In this document: piece after piece, positions 10,252 through 50,104 of the stretch
How the letters are laid out: each line of letters opens with the position of its first letter
Position numbering within the stretch: the first letter of the stretch is position 1
Assembly (NCBI GenBank): GCA_963693305.1
Contig: OY855905.1
Location: 15,329,237 to 15,393,236 of the forward strand
Direction: 5' to 3'
From: Meandrina meandrites
Taxonomy: Eukaryota > Cnidaria > Anthozoa > Scleractinia > Meandrinidae
Length of the DNA: 64,000 nucleotides
Made by a program: the position numbers and the translations under genes
The notes under the pieces: generated by a model
Database searches by the model: none
What the model saw: only the letters and a program-made list of their open reading frames with translations
Told to the model about the DNA's origin: nothing

Positions 10252-10619
10252 GAAACCTCACACTGCTGCGATATTTATGCTGTATCTTGGCTGACCGCTT
10301 GGTCCTTTTGACTTGGGATGGGTTTCAACGGCACCCATCACAAGGAAACTGAATGACGCAGCCTTAACCCTTCCGTTCAATGTCTTGTTCCATGCGTGCA
10401 TTTCCATTACAGGGGCAAATTAACGAATAGCCAATTACCATTTGTGAACATTTACAAATGTGGGAAAATCAACGATCCTGTTTCCTTTTAAGTTATATTA
10501 AAACGAGGAACTGTTCCCTTCTTCTTCTTCTTGTTTGTCGTATGCTTTCCTGTTTTTTTTAATTATTTTTTGTATTTTTACATATTCAGCTGGAGCTAGT
10601 TCTTAAGGACCGTTCATTT
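10252..10619. other. Intergenic, no feature seen
   Basis: Possible decayed tail of the transposase gene; nothing firm. Confidence 0.3.
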
Positions 10620-11350
10620 TTTATAGGGTGGCGGAATTTGGAAGGTAGTCTCTGCAATATCTAATGAACCCCCCTCTTCACCAGAAATTTTTACCCTGGC
10701 CCCCCTCGTAATCCTAATTTTTATATATCAAGCGATAACCATAGCGATAACATATAAACTCAGGGTCCGCTTCACATGCTTTGTTTGTTCAGTGATGGCC
10801 TGTTTTTAATTGGGCGTGTATTGATAGTTGGTGGGGTTGAGTAGATGAGTTTCTGGACATGGTAGGGGGGTCCGAGGGCATGCTCCCCCGGGAAAATTTA
10901 GATTTTTTACAACCTCGGAAACATTAATTTAGGCATTTTGATAGAATTTTCGCATTCTTATAGATGCTATAGCTGCAGTTTAAAGTGATAGTAATAGTAA
11001 TGATACTGCAACTGTTTTAATTGACGAGCCTGTTCGTTGGTGTGTGAACTGTATTTGAGGCCAAATAGTTGGTGGAGTTGAGTTGATGAGTTTCCAGACA
11101 TAGTAGGGGGGTCCGGGGGCATGCCCCCCCCCCCCCGGGAAAATTTAGATTTTTCGGAACCTCAGAAACCCCATTTTACGCATTCTGTTAGAATTTTTGC
11201 ACTATGATAGATACAGTCATTACAACACTCAACGGTATTTCTTTTGGGTGACCCCCCCCCCTACAGACGATATCTTTTGGGCTGGCCCCCCCTTTGAAGC
11301 CAATTTTTTTGCATGCCCCCCCCCTAAATCCCACCAGCCCCCCCTTAAAT
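10620..11350. repeat. C/G-run-rich dispersed repeat with two internal copies
   Basis: About 130 bases at 10831-10960 recur at 11064-11200. Both share TTGGTGG-GTTGAGT-GATGAGTTTC, a GGGGGGTCCG-GGGCATGC block and GGGAAAATTTAGATTTTT. Poly-C runs follow at 11252-11262, 11286-11291 and 11316-11323. It is a decayed repeat of unknown class. Confidence 0.6.
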
Positions 11351-11592
11351 CGATAGACACACTGAATACATCTGGATAATCGCGATATTTTAGAGTAAAT
11401 TCGACTTGAGAACGCTTCCTTGTTTACTTCATTTTACCGAAGTCACCATCTGACCATTCCACTTATCAGTTACAGACCTTGTTGCCTTTAACCACTGAAT
11501 TCAAAATCCTTTTTGCCGCTGGGTCCAACGTCTTTTCCTTGGTGACAGGTGGTGATAGCTGCAGTAAATTGCTAATACGTATCGCAAACCTC

Positions 11593-11910
11593 TAATGCCC
11601 GAGGCCCAATGTCCGAAAAATGAACAGTCAGCCGAAAGACGAAGCTTCGAGGGCAACTGTGAGATTTTGAGGACAATCTTTTAGCCAAGCACGTTTGCCT
11701 TCAATGTATCAGCTAAAAGGGAAGGCTTTATCGCGGTAAAACTCGGACCTGATGCCTGCCGCCGAATTTAGCACCACGTGATGAGTTTTGTCCAATGAGA
11801 GCGCGGAAATTAATCGGTGGGTTATAATACACGAATTGCCGTCTCACTTTTCCAGTGTGTGATTGCATGAATTTTTTTTTTCTGTACACAAATTTATCCC
11901 TTAGAGCTAT
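11593..11910 (+). repeat. Dispersed repeat, copy also inverted at about 35200-35700
   Basis: GAAGCTTCGAGGGCAACTGTGAGATTTT plus GACAATCTTTTAGCC, and further on TTTTGTCCAATGA and GGAAATTAATCGGTGGGTTATAAT, recur in reverse orientation at 35600-35660 and 35222-35285. Order is the same, spacing is not. Confidence 0.6.
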
Positions 11911-12119
11911 TCAATGAAAAATGTAAGAGAGAACTTCATGCAGGTAAAAAAGACAGGTAACTATTTTGAATTATCTCAAAACAGTTTGTAGGTGGTCGGT
12001 AATTCACCAGTAAAGGAAAAACCAAGTAAAGATATTTATTTAATGTCATATACAGAGGGAGTGGTCTCCCAATCTCCCGAGCCAGAGGCTCATGATAAAA
12101 GCGTTTGACAATTTAAAAA

Positions 12120-12512
12120 CTAAGGCCTGGTTTAAACGTCGTATTTTACATGCACCGAATCAAATTGCCGAATGAAGTGCTTGTAAAATGCGACGTTTAA
12201 AACAATTACATTCAGCAGATTTGAATTACATGCGAGTTCAGTCGAATATTCGACTGTTCCAGTTTCATTGCCGTTCTTAGCCGTTCCGTGCGGAACAACA
12301 ACGTGAAATGACCAGATTTTGCGTATTGTGGACAAGCTGAACCACGACGGATAATTTTGGGTTTTTATATTTGGAATTGAACGCTCAGCAATTAAATGTG
12401 ACACAATTAAATGCAACGTTTAAAACCAAATGCCGATTTTTTTCATTCTAGTAGACTCGAATTAGTATTGTATTCGGCGCATGTAAAATGCGACGTTTAA
12501 ACCATACCTAAG
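12120..12512. mobile_element. MITE, 393 bp, TTTAAACGTCG-type terminal repeats
   Basis: The left end CTAAGGCCTGGTTTAAACG... matches the reverse complement of the right end at 12480-12512. Further copies of the AAAATGCGACGTTTAAA core lie inside at 12185-12202 and, decayed, near 12410. Confidence 0.75.
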
Positions 12513-12559
12513 AATAAATAAAATACATTCACAGCGCGCGCCAGCTCGCGCTACACAAC

Positions 12560-12600
12560 GTAATATATATATACTGTATATATATATATATTTTTTTTCT
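12560..12600. repeat. TA dinucleotide tract
   Basis: Short (TA)n microsatellite followed by a T run. Confidence 0.8.
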
Positions 12601-12820
12601 TCAGAAAACGTCATGGTAACGTAAGAGTTAATTTTAGTCAGGCGTTTCCGTTTAGTGTTCACTTCGCACTTTAGAGAAAAGTCACGTATACTAGATGAAT
12701 TTCTTTTAGTTTCTCTAAGAAATGTACAGCATCCAAGTAACTTGCTGCGAAAACCGAAAATGCTATTGTACAACTCTTAGCGAGCAGAAAGAATTTCAAT
12801 CTTAATTGACAACAAAGTTA

Positions 12821-40367
<27,547 letters not shown>

Positions 40368-40531
40368 CTGGTAATAAGGTAAAATGTTTGAGTATTTGCA
40401 TGTGCTGTGACTGGACAGTTCGAGTTCATTATAGTCCCATAAAGCATGCAGACTATGTTGCTTACATCATGTGTTTGAGTGCGCACTATTTCTTTGACAT
40501 TTTATAAAAGACTTTGTTCCCACGCATTGTT

Positions 40532-40675
40532 GAGTTATACAGTGTATAAGCACTTGGGAATTTTTAGGAACACTTGAGAAGTGCAAGAAGCACTTGGCTG
40601 CACCTCATGCTTCTCTGGGCACTTCTCTTGTGTTCTTAAAAATCCCTACATGCTCATATAACTGACAACAATGCA
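40532..40675. mobile_element. Foldback MITE
   Basis: AGCACTTGGGAATTTTTAGG...AGTGC pairs with GCACT...TTAAAAATCCCTACATGCT. Confidence 0.7.
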
Positions 40676-41149
40676 TTGAGATGCATTTTTTATTTCTTTA
40701 GTAGTTAATGTAAGTGTGCAATTCTGCAAGTAAACATTAATTAATTACAGGTTGGTCATGTGAATTAAGGATTTGAAAACCAAACATTTTTAAACATATC
40801 CAAAGCATCCCAATTACCTTTTTGCCACATATGCAGTTTCAATCAGTGCAGCTACCAAATGGAAATTCCTTATTATAGGAAATTAATACTTTGTGAAATT
40901 ACACAAATTTGGAAAATTAGCGTTAATTTTAGTCATGTTAATTTCCACGCCCTTACTTTAGTGGAGCATTAATTTCCACACCATTAATAAAGTGGAGGGT
41001 TGATTTGGATTTTTATTATTATTATTATTGTTTCATCAGGGTGAAGATCCACCGGTATCGTTGGCGATGAAAAGAACACTCGAAGTAGCAAGATTCGATT
41101 GGGTTACGTTTTGAGTTCACAATGTGTGAATACATTGACAGCATGAGAC

Positions 41150-41480
41150 AGGGATGCAGAGATGAAACAGAGAACTGACCGTGCCTAAGAAAGGAGGGTA
41201 GTGCAAGAAACTAGACAGTTTAGATCCTGGCCATCAAGTGCTAGTGAAACAAAGGAAGGAAAACAAGCCGTCAACTACTTTCAAGGATACACTTTACAAG
41301 GTCACCAGTACATATAGCAACAAAGTCACAGTGACATCACATGAAGGGGTTAACTACAATATAACTAAGGTGAAGAGGTACCTGAAGGCAACTGATGGAC
41401 AAGACCAACAAGGCACACAAGATGGTCTCACAAGTGGAATTGCCTATGCAAGGTTCCAGCAAATAAATAAGAAAACAAAA
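41150..41480 (+). mobile_element. Gypsy integrase C-terminal fragment (element A)
   Basis: The frame at 41238-41483 with flanking pieces gives LDPGHQVLVKQRKENKPSTT, TSHEGVNYNITKVKRYL, the post-integrase segment of a Gypsy-type polyprotein. Only this tail is present. Confidence 0.65.
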
Positions 41481-41649
41481 TGAGGCCGTAGCTAAATGTG
41501 ACAAAATATAATTTCCAAGAAGAGAACTGAAGTGAAAACAAATTTTTTTAAGCAGGCAAATGTGGGAAAAACAGGCTCTTACATTATACGGAAATTCAGA
41601 ACATGCTTACTACCTAACGAAGTAGAGTTGACTTTGGTGAGAAGACTGC

Positions 41650-41915
41650 TTTATGGGGACACGGAATCCCCAAAAGTTATGAGTTGACAACACTCGATAA
41701 GTTCACTAGGTTTGATTAAGCAACAGAAGCAGCAAGCAGAAAGCAAGAAAAACCTAGTCAAAAGAAGGATTCAAACTGACAAGGCTCAGCAAGAGAGACT
41801 ATCAAGCAAAAAAAATACAACGTGGGATGACTGGCTTGAAGAAATCGAACAGGATTTCAGCTATTTTATGATTACAGAACCCCTTAACTAGAAGGATGTG
41901 CTTTTAATATATGGC
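41650..41915 (+). pseudogene. Gypsy C, gag start
   Basis: Encodes WDDWLEEIEQDFSYFMITEP and DVLLIYGR, a gag segment. Its natural continuation (NNYDKLGKKLNDF) appears at about 44840, so the gag is split by the block at 41920-44790. Confidence 0.5.
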
Positions 41916-41919
41916 AGGA

Positions 41920-44790
41920 CAGATCACATCTTCAAGTCCTGAAGATGTACAACTCGTCGCATCTAAAGCCAGTTGGGAAATGCCGCTATCAGCTGACCAT
42001 TTCCCAAAACAGCAAAAAGTACAAGCTGAAATTCATCATAGTAAAGGACAACAATGCTAGTATCAACCTCAACCAGAGCAGAGCAGCCCAACAAATGAAC
42101 CTGATACAGGGCAACCATGAAAACCTGTTGTCTGACACAAATGAAGCAGTCAACGTGGTGCAGACCCGAGCGAGATTGGCCTGACGGGGGAAGAAATATG
42201 TGCCAAATACGCCAATGTGTTCCAAGGCCTAGGAGAGCTTGGTGAATCCCTGCACTTAAATCCCTCCCAGAAGGATACCTGAAGCCCTCAGAAAACCTCT
42301 GAAAGAGCATCTAGAAGAATTCAAGCACCAAGGAGTCATCGAGAAAGTTGTACAAGCAACTGACTGGGTGAGTGCTATAGTAGTCAACAAGAGCAACAGA
42401 AAGATAAGGCTATGCCTCGATCCACAGCCACTGAACAAGGCTTGGATCAGATTCTTCAATCCTAACAACCTTCAACACCCCTTTTGGTCAATTCAAGTGG
42501 ACCAGAATGACTTTCAGGATTTCTCCCACAGGAGAAATTTTCCAGCATCGCCTAGACCAAGCTATTGAGGGACTCAATGGAGTCAGAACAGTGGCCGATG
42601 ACCTACTCATCATTGGGAATGGGGAGTCAATGGCGGATGCAGGGAAAGATCATGACATCAAACTAGAGGCGTTGCTTAGGCGGTGCTGGGAAATAAGAAT
42701 CAAGCTAAATGAAGCGAAGATATCTCTCAAGAAAACATCCATGCCCTACATTGGTCATTTGCTGACTGCTGATGGAGTTAAGGCAGACCCCTCCAAGGTT
42801 GAAGCAATCGCCAATCTGGCCAAGCCCACAGACATACCAAGTGTCAGACGGATCCTGGGAATGACCAATTACTTAGCTAAATTCCTTCCAAAGTTATCAG
42901 ATTCTCAGAGCTATTGCAGCAGTTAACATCAAGTGTGTGGGTGTCAAGCCTGCCACTGTTGAAATACTACGAACCTGACAAGTCACTGGCACTACAGTGT
43001 GACGCCAGCAAGAAGGGCCTGGGTGCATCACTGTTGCAAGCTGGGAAACTAATTGCCAATGCAAGCAGAATGCTATCCACTACAGAAATGAATTATGCAC
43101 AAATTGAGAAGGAGCTCCTGGCCATTGTATTTGGTGTTGAGCCCCCAGACATCCCCAGAAGATGTTTATGCGCCTCCAGCAATACGACATAAACATTCAG
43201 TGCAAGAAGGGATCAGAGATGTACCTGGCCGACATGTTTAGCAGACACTTCAGTGACGAGGAAACACATATAATCAGATAAGAATTTGAAGAAGAGATAG
43301 AGGAAATGCCTCAAATTGAAGAAATCAACCACATGATGGCATCCAAAGACAAGATTATGAGGTTGAAGAATGAGACAGCCAAAGATGAAGTCCTGCAGGA
43401 CGTAAAGACAGTCACGTGAGGCAGATGTTCTGAAAACAAGCACAGTTTACCCGCAGCTGTACTAACTCCATACATTCACATCCATGATGAGCTGGTGGTC
43501 CAAGATGGACTCATCCTTCCCAGGGATAGAGTGGCCATCCTAAAAGCACTCAGAAAGGAAACGATCAAAGGCCTACACACAGCACACCAAGGAATAGAAT
43601 CATCTGAGGAGGGCATGAGAGAGCATATACTGGCCCAACATGAACAGTGAGGTGAAAGATTACATCTCCGATGTGAAATTTGCCTCACATACGCCCCTCA
43701 TCAGCAAAAAGAACCTCTTCTGAGCCACAAGGTACCTGATCCCCCTTAGGCAAAGAATGCCACAGACCTACTCCAGTTTGAAAACAAAGATTACCCGGTG
43801 ACAGTTGACTATTTCTCTAACTTCTTCGAAGTAGACCACATGTACAGTATGACTTCTCAAGCAGTTATTAAGAAGCTAAAGGCCCACATTGCAAGATATG
43901 GGATACCAGATGAAATAGTCTCTGACAACGGGTCACAGTTTACAGCTGAAGAACTTCACGTTTTCACCCAAAGTTAAGGGTTCAAGCAGATGATGCGTGC
44001 CACTCCACACTACCCTCAATCAAATGGGAAGGCTGAATCGGCAGTCAAGCAGGTGAAGAAGACTTTGAGAATGGCAACAGCCAGTGGCAATGACTTCTGC
44101 TTGGCTCTCCTGAACGTCGACAATACACCACAAGAGAGACACAACTCGAGCCCAGTCCAGAGAATGATGAGTAGGAGCACCAGGATGACTCTTCCAGTCT
44201 CAGCAACCCTGCTTAAGCCACATGTGGTCCAAATACGACAGGAAGCATTCTCCAAAGACAGGCCAAGCATGAAGGCGACAGGGTGAAAATCCAACCCATC
44301 ACCTCTGGGCAGAAAGACTGGACTGATAGAGAAGTGGTGAAAGAAGTGCGACCCCGATCCTATGAAGTTCAGGCAGATGGCAAAGTGTAAGTCCGAAATC
44401 GCAGGCATTTGCACAAGGTTGAACCAAGCGAAGATGCAGAACTGGCCGTAGAACAACCAGAAGTCACAGAAGAAGCGGCAATCACAATAACCAAGGAGAA
44501 GAGCCTTTCCCCAGAGAGCCACTGGGGAGAGAAAGAGCCACAGACAGAGGATGGAGCCTCAAGACCTTTAACAACCCATGACAACCAGGAATACCGAACC
44601 TGCAGTGGGCGAATCGCTGTAAAACTGGCTAAATTCAATAACTTTGTCATGGACTAATTGCTACTCTCTCGAAACAGTTGTCACTAATTTGCATATTTTA
44701 AAACATGAATATCTCTGGAAAGAAAAGAGATATTTGAAAACAGGAAACTGCATATTTCTTCTCATACAGACTGCTTGTTGATGTTTTTAA
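41920..44790 (+). mobile_element. Gypsy B pol block, degenerate
   Basis: Pieces in order: a protease-side segment (41945-42184), a reverse transcriptase start (RRIPEALRKPLKEHLEEF, VSAIVVNKS), and a palm with VADDLLIIG and PYIGHLLTADGVKADPSKVE (42507-42926). RNase H follows (YEPDKSLALQCDASKKGLG, 42914-43192), then the integrase zinc region, and an integrase core with VDYFSNFFEV, VSDNGSQFT and PQSNGKAES (D, D and E kept). A tail ends FNNFVMD at 44657. There are several frameshifts and stops, and the reverse transcriptase has lost a segment near 42460-42510. No LTRs were found. Confidence 0.8.
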
Positions 44791-44829
44791 AAAGCTTAGA
44801 TTGGACAGATGTGAATTTCCTCATAGTAG

Positions 44830-45480
44830 CACTTCAACAACTATGACAAGTTGGGAAAAAAGCTGAATGACTTCTTGTAGCTCAAGCAGAATATACACCG
44901 TGCAGGATACCGGTATGTATTCCTCAAAATGAGGCTGGAACATAGAGAAACAACAAAAGGCTGTGAGTTCAAAGCCAACCACTACAAAAACAAATCTTGG
45001 AACATTTCATCCAAACAACACAGATTCAGTCACTCATCCAGAAGATTATCAATGAATAATGGGATAAACACAGTTCCTAACTGAAAGTGCTCAAATCAAA
45101 GATATAATGTTTCAAATATGTGCATGAAAATTCCCCAAGATGTGAAGAAGCTTGGACAACAGTTTGGAAGTTGGCATCAACCCAAGAGCAAACAAAGTGG
45201 TTGGTGAAAAAACCCTGTGGATATAGTGGACAATCAGGCACACATGAGAAAAGCAAGAACAGTCCAGCATATGGCAAAAAATGCATGAAATGTCATGAGC
45301 ACCACAGAAGATGCTGACAACTCAACAAGTTCTGATGATGAGCTTTCCTAGAAAGCTGTAAGACATCTAAAACAAGTGAAGAAAATCAAAACAGATGGCA
45401 AAGACCAAACATTGTCAGTGAAGATAGAAAATGTTGATGTAAGAGTTAAGCCCAACAGTGCTGCAGTAAAAAAAGTTATT
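44830..45480 (+). pseudogene. Gypsy C, gag end with zinc knuckle
   Basis: KVPQDVKKLGQQFGSWHQ-like frame pieces lead to GQSGTHEKSK and CMKCHEHHRRC, a CCHC knuckle, then KKIKTDGKDQTLSVKIENVD toward the protease. Frame breaks are frequent. Confidence 0.65.
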
Positions 45481-45499
45481 TTTTACCCACATTACACAG

Positions 45500-45720
45500 A
45501 AGAGCTCAGGAACTTGTTAAGATGTGTATGTGCAAAGATCCAATTGGAATTTAGAATGTTGGTTTTTGTGGAGGGAGGAAAACTGGAGAACCAAAAACCC
45601 TTGGAGCAGGAATGAGAACCAACAACAAACTCAACCCACATAACACCAGGCCAGAATCAAGCCCAGGCCACTTTGGTGGGAGGTGAGTGCTTTTGCCACT
45701 GTGCCACCCCTACTCCCTCT
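45500..45720 (-). mobile_element. tRNA-derived SINE
   Basis: Minus strand: GGGGTGGCACAGTGGCAAAAG (A box), GGCTTGATTCTGG (decayed B box), then GTGGGTTGAGTTTGTTG and the TTGGTTTTTGTGG-complement body, a widespread marine-invertebrate SINE pattern. Inserted in Gypsy C. Confidence 0.75.
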
Positions 45721-45829
45721 AAATCACAGCAGAAGCAAAATAATGTCATGGATAAAAACCAATTTAAAATACTGACAAATCAATCCAGTGTGAAACCTAC
45801 ACTACAACCAAGCAGAATAAAGCTAAATA

Positions 45830-46169
45830 CCTTGCAGGGCGAGTAACCTGTGAAAGGAGAATTTACAGCTACAGTAAGGAACCAGACCTGTAGGGCAGTT
45901 GCAAGATTTGTTGTAGTCAGAGGAAGAATTAATTCCCCACCACTCACCTTTCAAGAGCTGGGAAGACTGTATGTTACAGATTACAGAAGATGGCTCTTTC
46001 ACCAAGAGAAATGACCTCAGAATCCAGGAAGAACCACCATACATTAAAAGCCTTAGGCAAGATGACGATCTCAAACCTTGGTCCCAAGACCAGTTGCATA
46101 TTATTTGCAACAACCACTAAAGAAATTGCTAGTTGGGCAGTATGTAGAAGAGGAGATATTTAAGAGGTT
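45830..46169 (+). pseudogene. Gypsy C, protease to reverse transcriptase start
   Basis: GEFTATVRNQTCRAVARFVV, GRINSPPL, DGSFTKRNDLRIQEEP and PYIKSLRQDDDLKPWSQDQL are readable across three frames. It is cut at 46169 by the 3.9-kb element and resumes at 50105. Confidence 0.7.
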
Positions 46170-46320
46170 TGTTACGCCGCAAAGTGTAATAATCGTCGCA
46201 AAATGTAATAACAATCGCCGCAAAATGTAATACGGACGCAAAATGTAATAACATTGACGCATAATGTAATAAAGTGTTCAACGCAAAATGTAATAACTTT
46301 CCAACGCAAAATGTAAACAT
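46170..46320 (+). repeat. Left terminal array of the 3.9-kb element
   Basis: Seven CGCAAAATGTAATAA-type units with 2-9 base spacers. Confidence 0.9.
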
Positions 46321-49165
46321 AGGCACGCTAAGCGTGCAGGAGTTATTTTTTCAATTGATTGGTTGGCTTGGGGTAGAACTGGGTGTTAGTCGTGTTGGGA
46401 TGGTTTATTTCATGGGTTGAGCTATTTGTGCATGGTTCATGTGCACGGTCCATCGCGCCGACTAAGAGCTACTTTTGCAAAAATAACTCAAAAACAATTT
46501 AAAAAGAAATTGTGCAAATGTTCTAAAAGTAGGCTGCTTTCCCTTGTAAATATGACTGTGGTGTGGTGTGCAACCGATCGATCAAACCATACTGTTGAAG
46601 ACAAAAAATACGTCAGTGATTTCTTCTAACGTAATCAGAAAAAAATATCTGGTACCTAGTCACTTTTAAGGTTACCTTGATGTTTAACTATCCATCCCCT
46701 TTCATTCCAAGCCGAAAGAAAACCGCTAAGTACACCAAAACATGGATTGAAAACTGTTGACAACATTTACCGTAAACATGATCACAAAATTGCAAACACG
46801 CTCACTAAGAAAGCCAAATTGACCCAGAAATTGCAAACGAATAGCCAGATGGAACAAGAACAAAGTATTCTCGAGTTTCTGAAATAGCTCCATTATTTTC
46901 ATCAAACAGAAACCTTTCTGCAAGCAAGGACAAGTTTCTTTCTTCGAACGCGAGAAACAAACAACTCTAGTCACCAGTGCATTTCAGCCAAACCACGTGA
47001 CGATTTTACTTGGACTGGTACAATATTAATTTCGCAACAAGAAGCAGAAACGTGCCCCAACTTGTAAGCGTAACATCATCAGTGGTGGTAACGATATTCC
47101 CACGGCCGTGCTAAAAATAGCTGTCGATGAAGTTGTGTGACACGCTTGACTGCACACCCAAAGAGCTAGTTTTCTTTTCAGCCGTTGTTTTTTGCGTGAC
47201 GAGCCCAAACAACGGCTGTAAAGGAGATTACCAAAAAGCTGGCTGTCTTTTTCTTTTGCATATGAGTAAACGTAACTGCAACCGCTTTGCGTTGGGAATA
47301 TTAAATAAACTAAAAAGGTATTGCGTCAGCCATGGAATGCGCTGACGTTGCAGCTTTCACTTTCGGTACGTGACAAACAAGATTATGTTTACTTTGGATG
47401 TTTATTTCGCCAGAAGCGACAGTCGTTAATTTGTTTGCAATTTTGCGACCATTTCTTGTCGGTTTAGCCAGTTGAAGTGAATCTTTTCGCTGTTTCATCG
47501 AGGCGAGTTCAGAGATCTGAAGAAAATAAATTTGGCCGACGTAAACACTTGCAAGCATTACGTCATTGGTACGGAAATAACCGCATTGCACCGCCGTACT
47601 ACTAAAGATAGCCATCAATGTGAAGCTTGAAATGTGAGACTCGCACAACGACTACTATACCTTCCTACGGCCCTCACTCGCGGCACAAATGATGATTTTC
47701 TCTTGCTGTGCTATCCAACCACGTTGTCAAAATTCCTTTATTTAATATTTGCAGAGGAGACAAAACGTGCCCTTGTAACATCATCACGTCACGAGCTTTT
47801 CAAACGATAGTACAATAAATAACTCATGACCGCCCATTTGAAGTCCTACTATTCCTAAGCAGGAAACGTCAAACCTCCGGCCACATTCCAACCTCACTAA
47901 AATACCTATTATTTGGCAACTCTCGAACCCAAATAAACGCACATGCCTCAACCTATTACAATCACGTTATTCTTTGGGGGAAAACCCTTGAGAGATTTGT
48001 GGTCACTCGTGTTATTACTTAGCCAAAGCTCCTACTAATGCTATACTTTTAACCGAGAGAAAACAGTTTAAACACCAGAACACCGCGCGGTTGGAATCTC
48101 AAATCTTTAACACTCGCCCTTACAAACAACAGCGTCAGTTGGGGACCAAAACAAAACGTTCAGCAAATACACAACACTCACATTAAAAATGGAAGTCACA
48201 ACATTTATTCTCAATATACATATTTATTCTACTCAAAACATCATACATTTTAATATAACGTGGTCAACAAATACTATACCCATATTGTGTCGTCAACTGA
48301 ACCAGTTGATTCCGTAAACCAAGAGAATTACCTTCACCACGATGAAATTTCCAAACACTTTTCGCTTTCAGAACCCACACACAATGTTCTCACCCAAAGC
48401 TACATAAAAATCAAGACTTGTAATAGAGGCTTCAGACCAACACGGCCCAATAAGGTCGAATCTATAGCAAAACAAAAATGGCCGTATCTTGAACCGAAAA
48501 CAAATATTCATAAAAACGATCCACATATACAAGCCGCAATTTGATTGGTCCTTGATAGAATCCCAAATCTGATTGGTGTGAAATACATACATGAATGATC
48601 CACCCAACCATCCACTTAATAGCCAAACACGTCTTCATGCCGACTAAGAGTTATTTTTTTAAAAAAATAACTCAATAACTTTTTTAACGCAAAATGTAAC
48701 AACGCAAAATGTAATAACTTGTGAGATCATGACTCAGTCACATTTACTTAAATGTTAAAAAGCTTTTAACATTTTACTTGCCTTGCAATTTGAGTTGTTT
48801 ATTCTACACTTTGAGTGACGTCTATAATCATTACATTTTGCAACAATATTAATGAAAAAGCCTGGCCCGGCATCGCAAATATAAATGCAAGCAATCAACA
48901 TTTTCACGGAATATTTCCGGAGTGAACACTTTGAGAGCTTACAAAATATCTTGCACAAAGAAATGAGCGAAACGTGTGGCAAATTGTAAAGCTAGAGGTG
49001 TCAAACTTTACAAACAGGAAACTGTACATGTCTATATATAAACCTTTAGACATTTGCTAGACCACAGTCTTACGACTCTACTTAACTTAAAGTGCCACCA
49101 AATGATACAACAAATAGTGCACGAAACAAGTGAGAAGCTACAACAATACGGCCAATGTACAAATG

Positions 49166-49618
49166 TCACGAACGTATAAGTCTTTTAGGCCTGTCACCTT
49201 TATTATACCATGTCTTATTGTTTATGGACAGGCCCCGTTCTACTTCTTGCAAGAGGTTACATATGCACTCAACAGACATCGAGGAGTTAAAGGAAAAATA
49301 GGCACTAGCTTGAAAAGCTAGAAAAATGGCATAAAAGAAAAACAAAACAAGACGGTAAAGCTTGAAACAAGAAAGGATTGAAAACAACATTACACCATTG
49401 ACTAGTTGTGTTAGCCAATAGAAACCAGGGATTTTCGATCCGCCCGAAGGGTACACACCACGAGCATTTTGTGCCAAGCCGCAGAATGTCTTACATTCTC
49501 GCACATGTACGAGTTGCGCTAGCAACAAAAGTACAGAGAACAGGATACCGGTAACTGATGAGATCCATAAGGAGGATCGAAACCATGGTCTTGCCTGAAC
49601 TAAGCCATGCAATGGCAT
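49166..49618 (-). CDS. Hypothetical 150-codon frame inside the 3.9-kb element
   Basis: Starts MPLHGLVQARPWFRSSLW and has at least two hydrophobic stretches (around residues 20-35 and 75-110). I recognise no domain. It may be chance open sequence or captured host DNA. Other frames in the element (48260-48544 +, 47310-47648 -) are likewise unrecognised. Confidence 0.15.
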   Translation of the reverse strand: MPLHGLVQARPWFRSSLWISSVTGILFSVLLLLAQLVHVRECKTFCGLAQNARGVYPSGGSKIPGFYWLTQLVNGVMLFSILSCFKLYRLVLFFFYAIFLAFQASAYFSFNSSMSVECICNLLQEVERGLSINNKTWYNKGDRPKRLIRS

Positions 49619-49914
49619 ATACTACACACAAAACAGTCAACGGACTTGCGCGTGTAGGTTAGCCTGGGTGAGAAGAAGTGAGACGGATATACCCGTTAAA
49701 GCAAAACTCTGAAGGTCAAAGATTATAAACATCGACCAATGGGAGTCGTGATCGGCCTGTTTCATTAATTTACAGTTATGAACCCGTGTAAAATACGAGA
49801 CATAACTCATCAAATTGCTAGTCCTTCTGCCCGTAGCACCAGTCCAGCTTGAGTACACTTCAGATACACCCGCCGTGCACCTTCTGAATAGGTACTTTGA
49901 CTTCTTATACAGAC

Positions 49915-50104
49915 TTGTATTACATTTTGCGTTGTTACATTTTGCATTAAAAAAGTTACTACATTTTGCGTTGGAAAGTTAATACATTTTGCGTTGAACA
50001 CTTTATTACATTTTGCGTCAATGTTATTACATTTTGCGTCAGTATTACATTTTGCGGCGATTGTTATTACATTTTGCGTTAGTATTACATTTTGCGGCGT
50101 AACA
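49915..50104 (-). repeat. Right terminal array of the 3.9-kb element
   Basis: Nine TTACATTTTGCG-type units. The outer eight mirror the left array in order and spacing. Confidence 0.9.

Larger units (their letters stand above)
46170..50104. mobile_element. 3.9-kb element with 150-bp repeat-built inverted termini
   Basis: Begins TGTTACGCCGC and ends GCGGCGTAACA, flanked by AGGTT at 46165-46169 and 50105-50109. Each end is an array: seven units of CGCAAAATGTAATAAC type on the left (to about 46320) and nine inverted units on the right (from about 49915). The spacer pattern is conserved between ends, so the full 150 bp behaves as one terminal inverted repeat. It interrupts the Gypsy C reverse transcriptase. 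No transposase was recognised inside. Two more CGCAAAATGTAA units lie at 48690-48720. Superfamily unknown. Confidence 0.85.

Noticed and set aside
46187..46320. Plain satellite or minisatellite
   Set aside because: The array has an inverted mirror copy 3.6 kb away with matching spacer order, and the outer edges carry a target duplication, so it is a transposon terminus.
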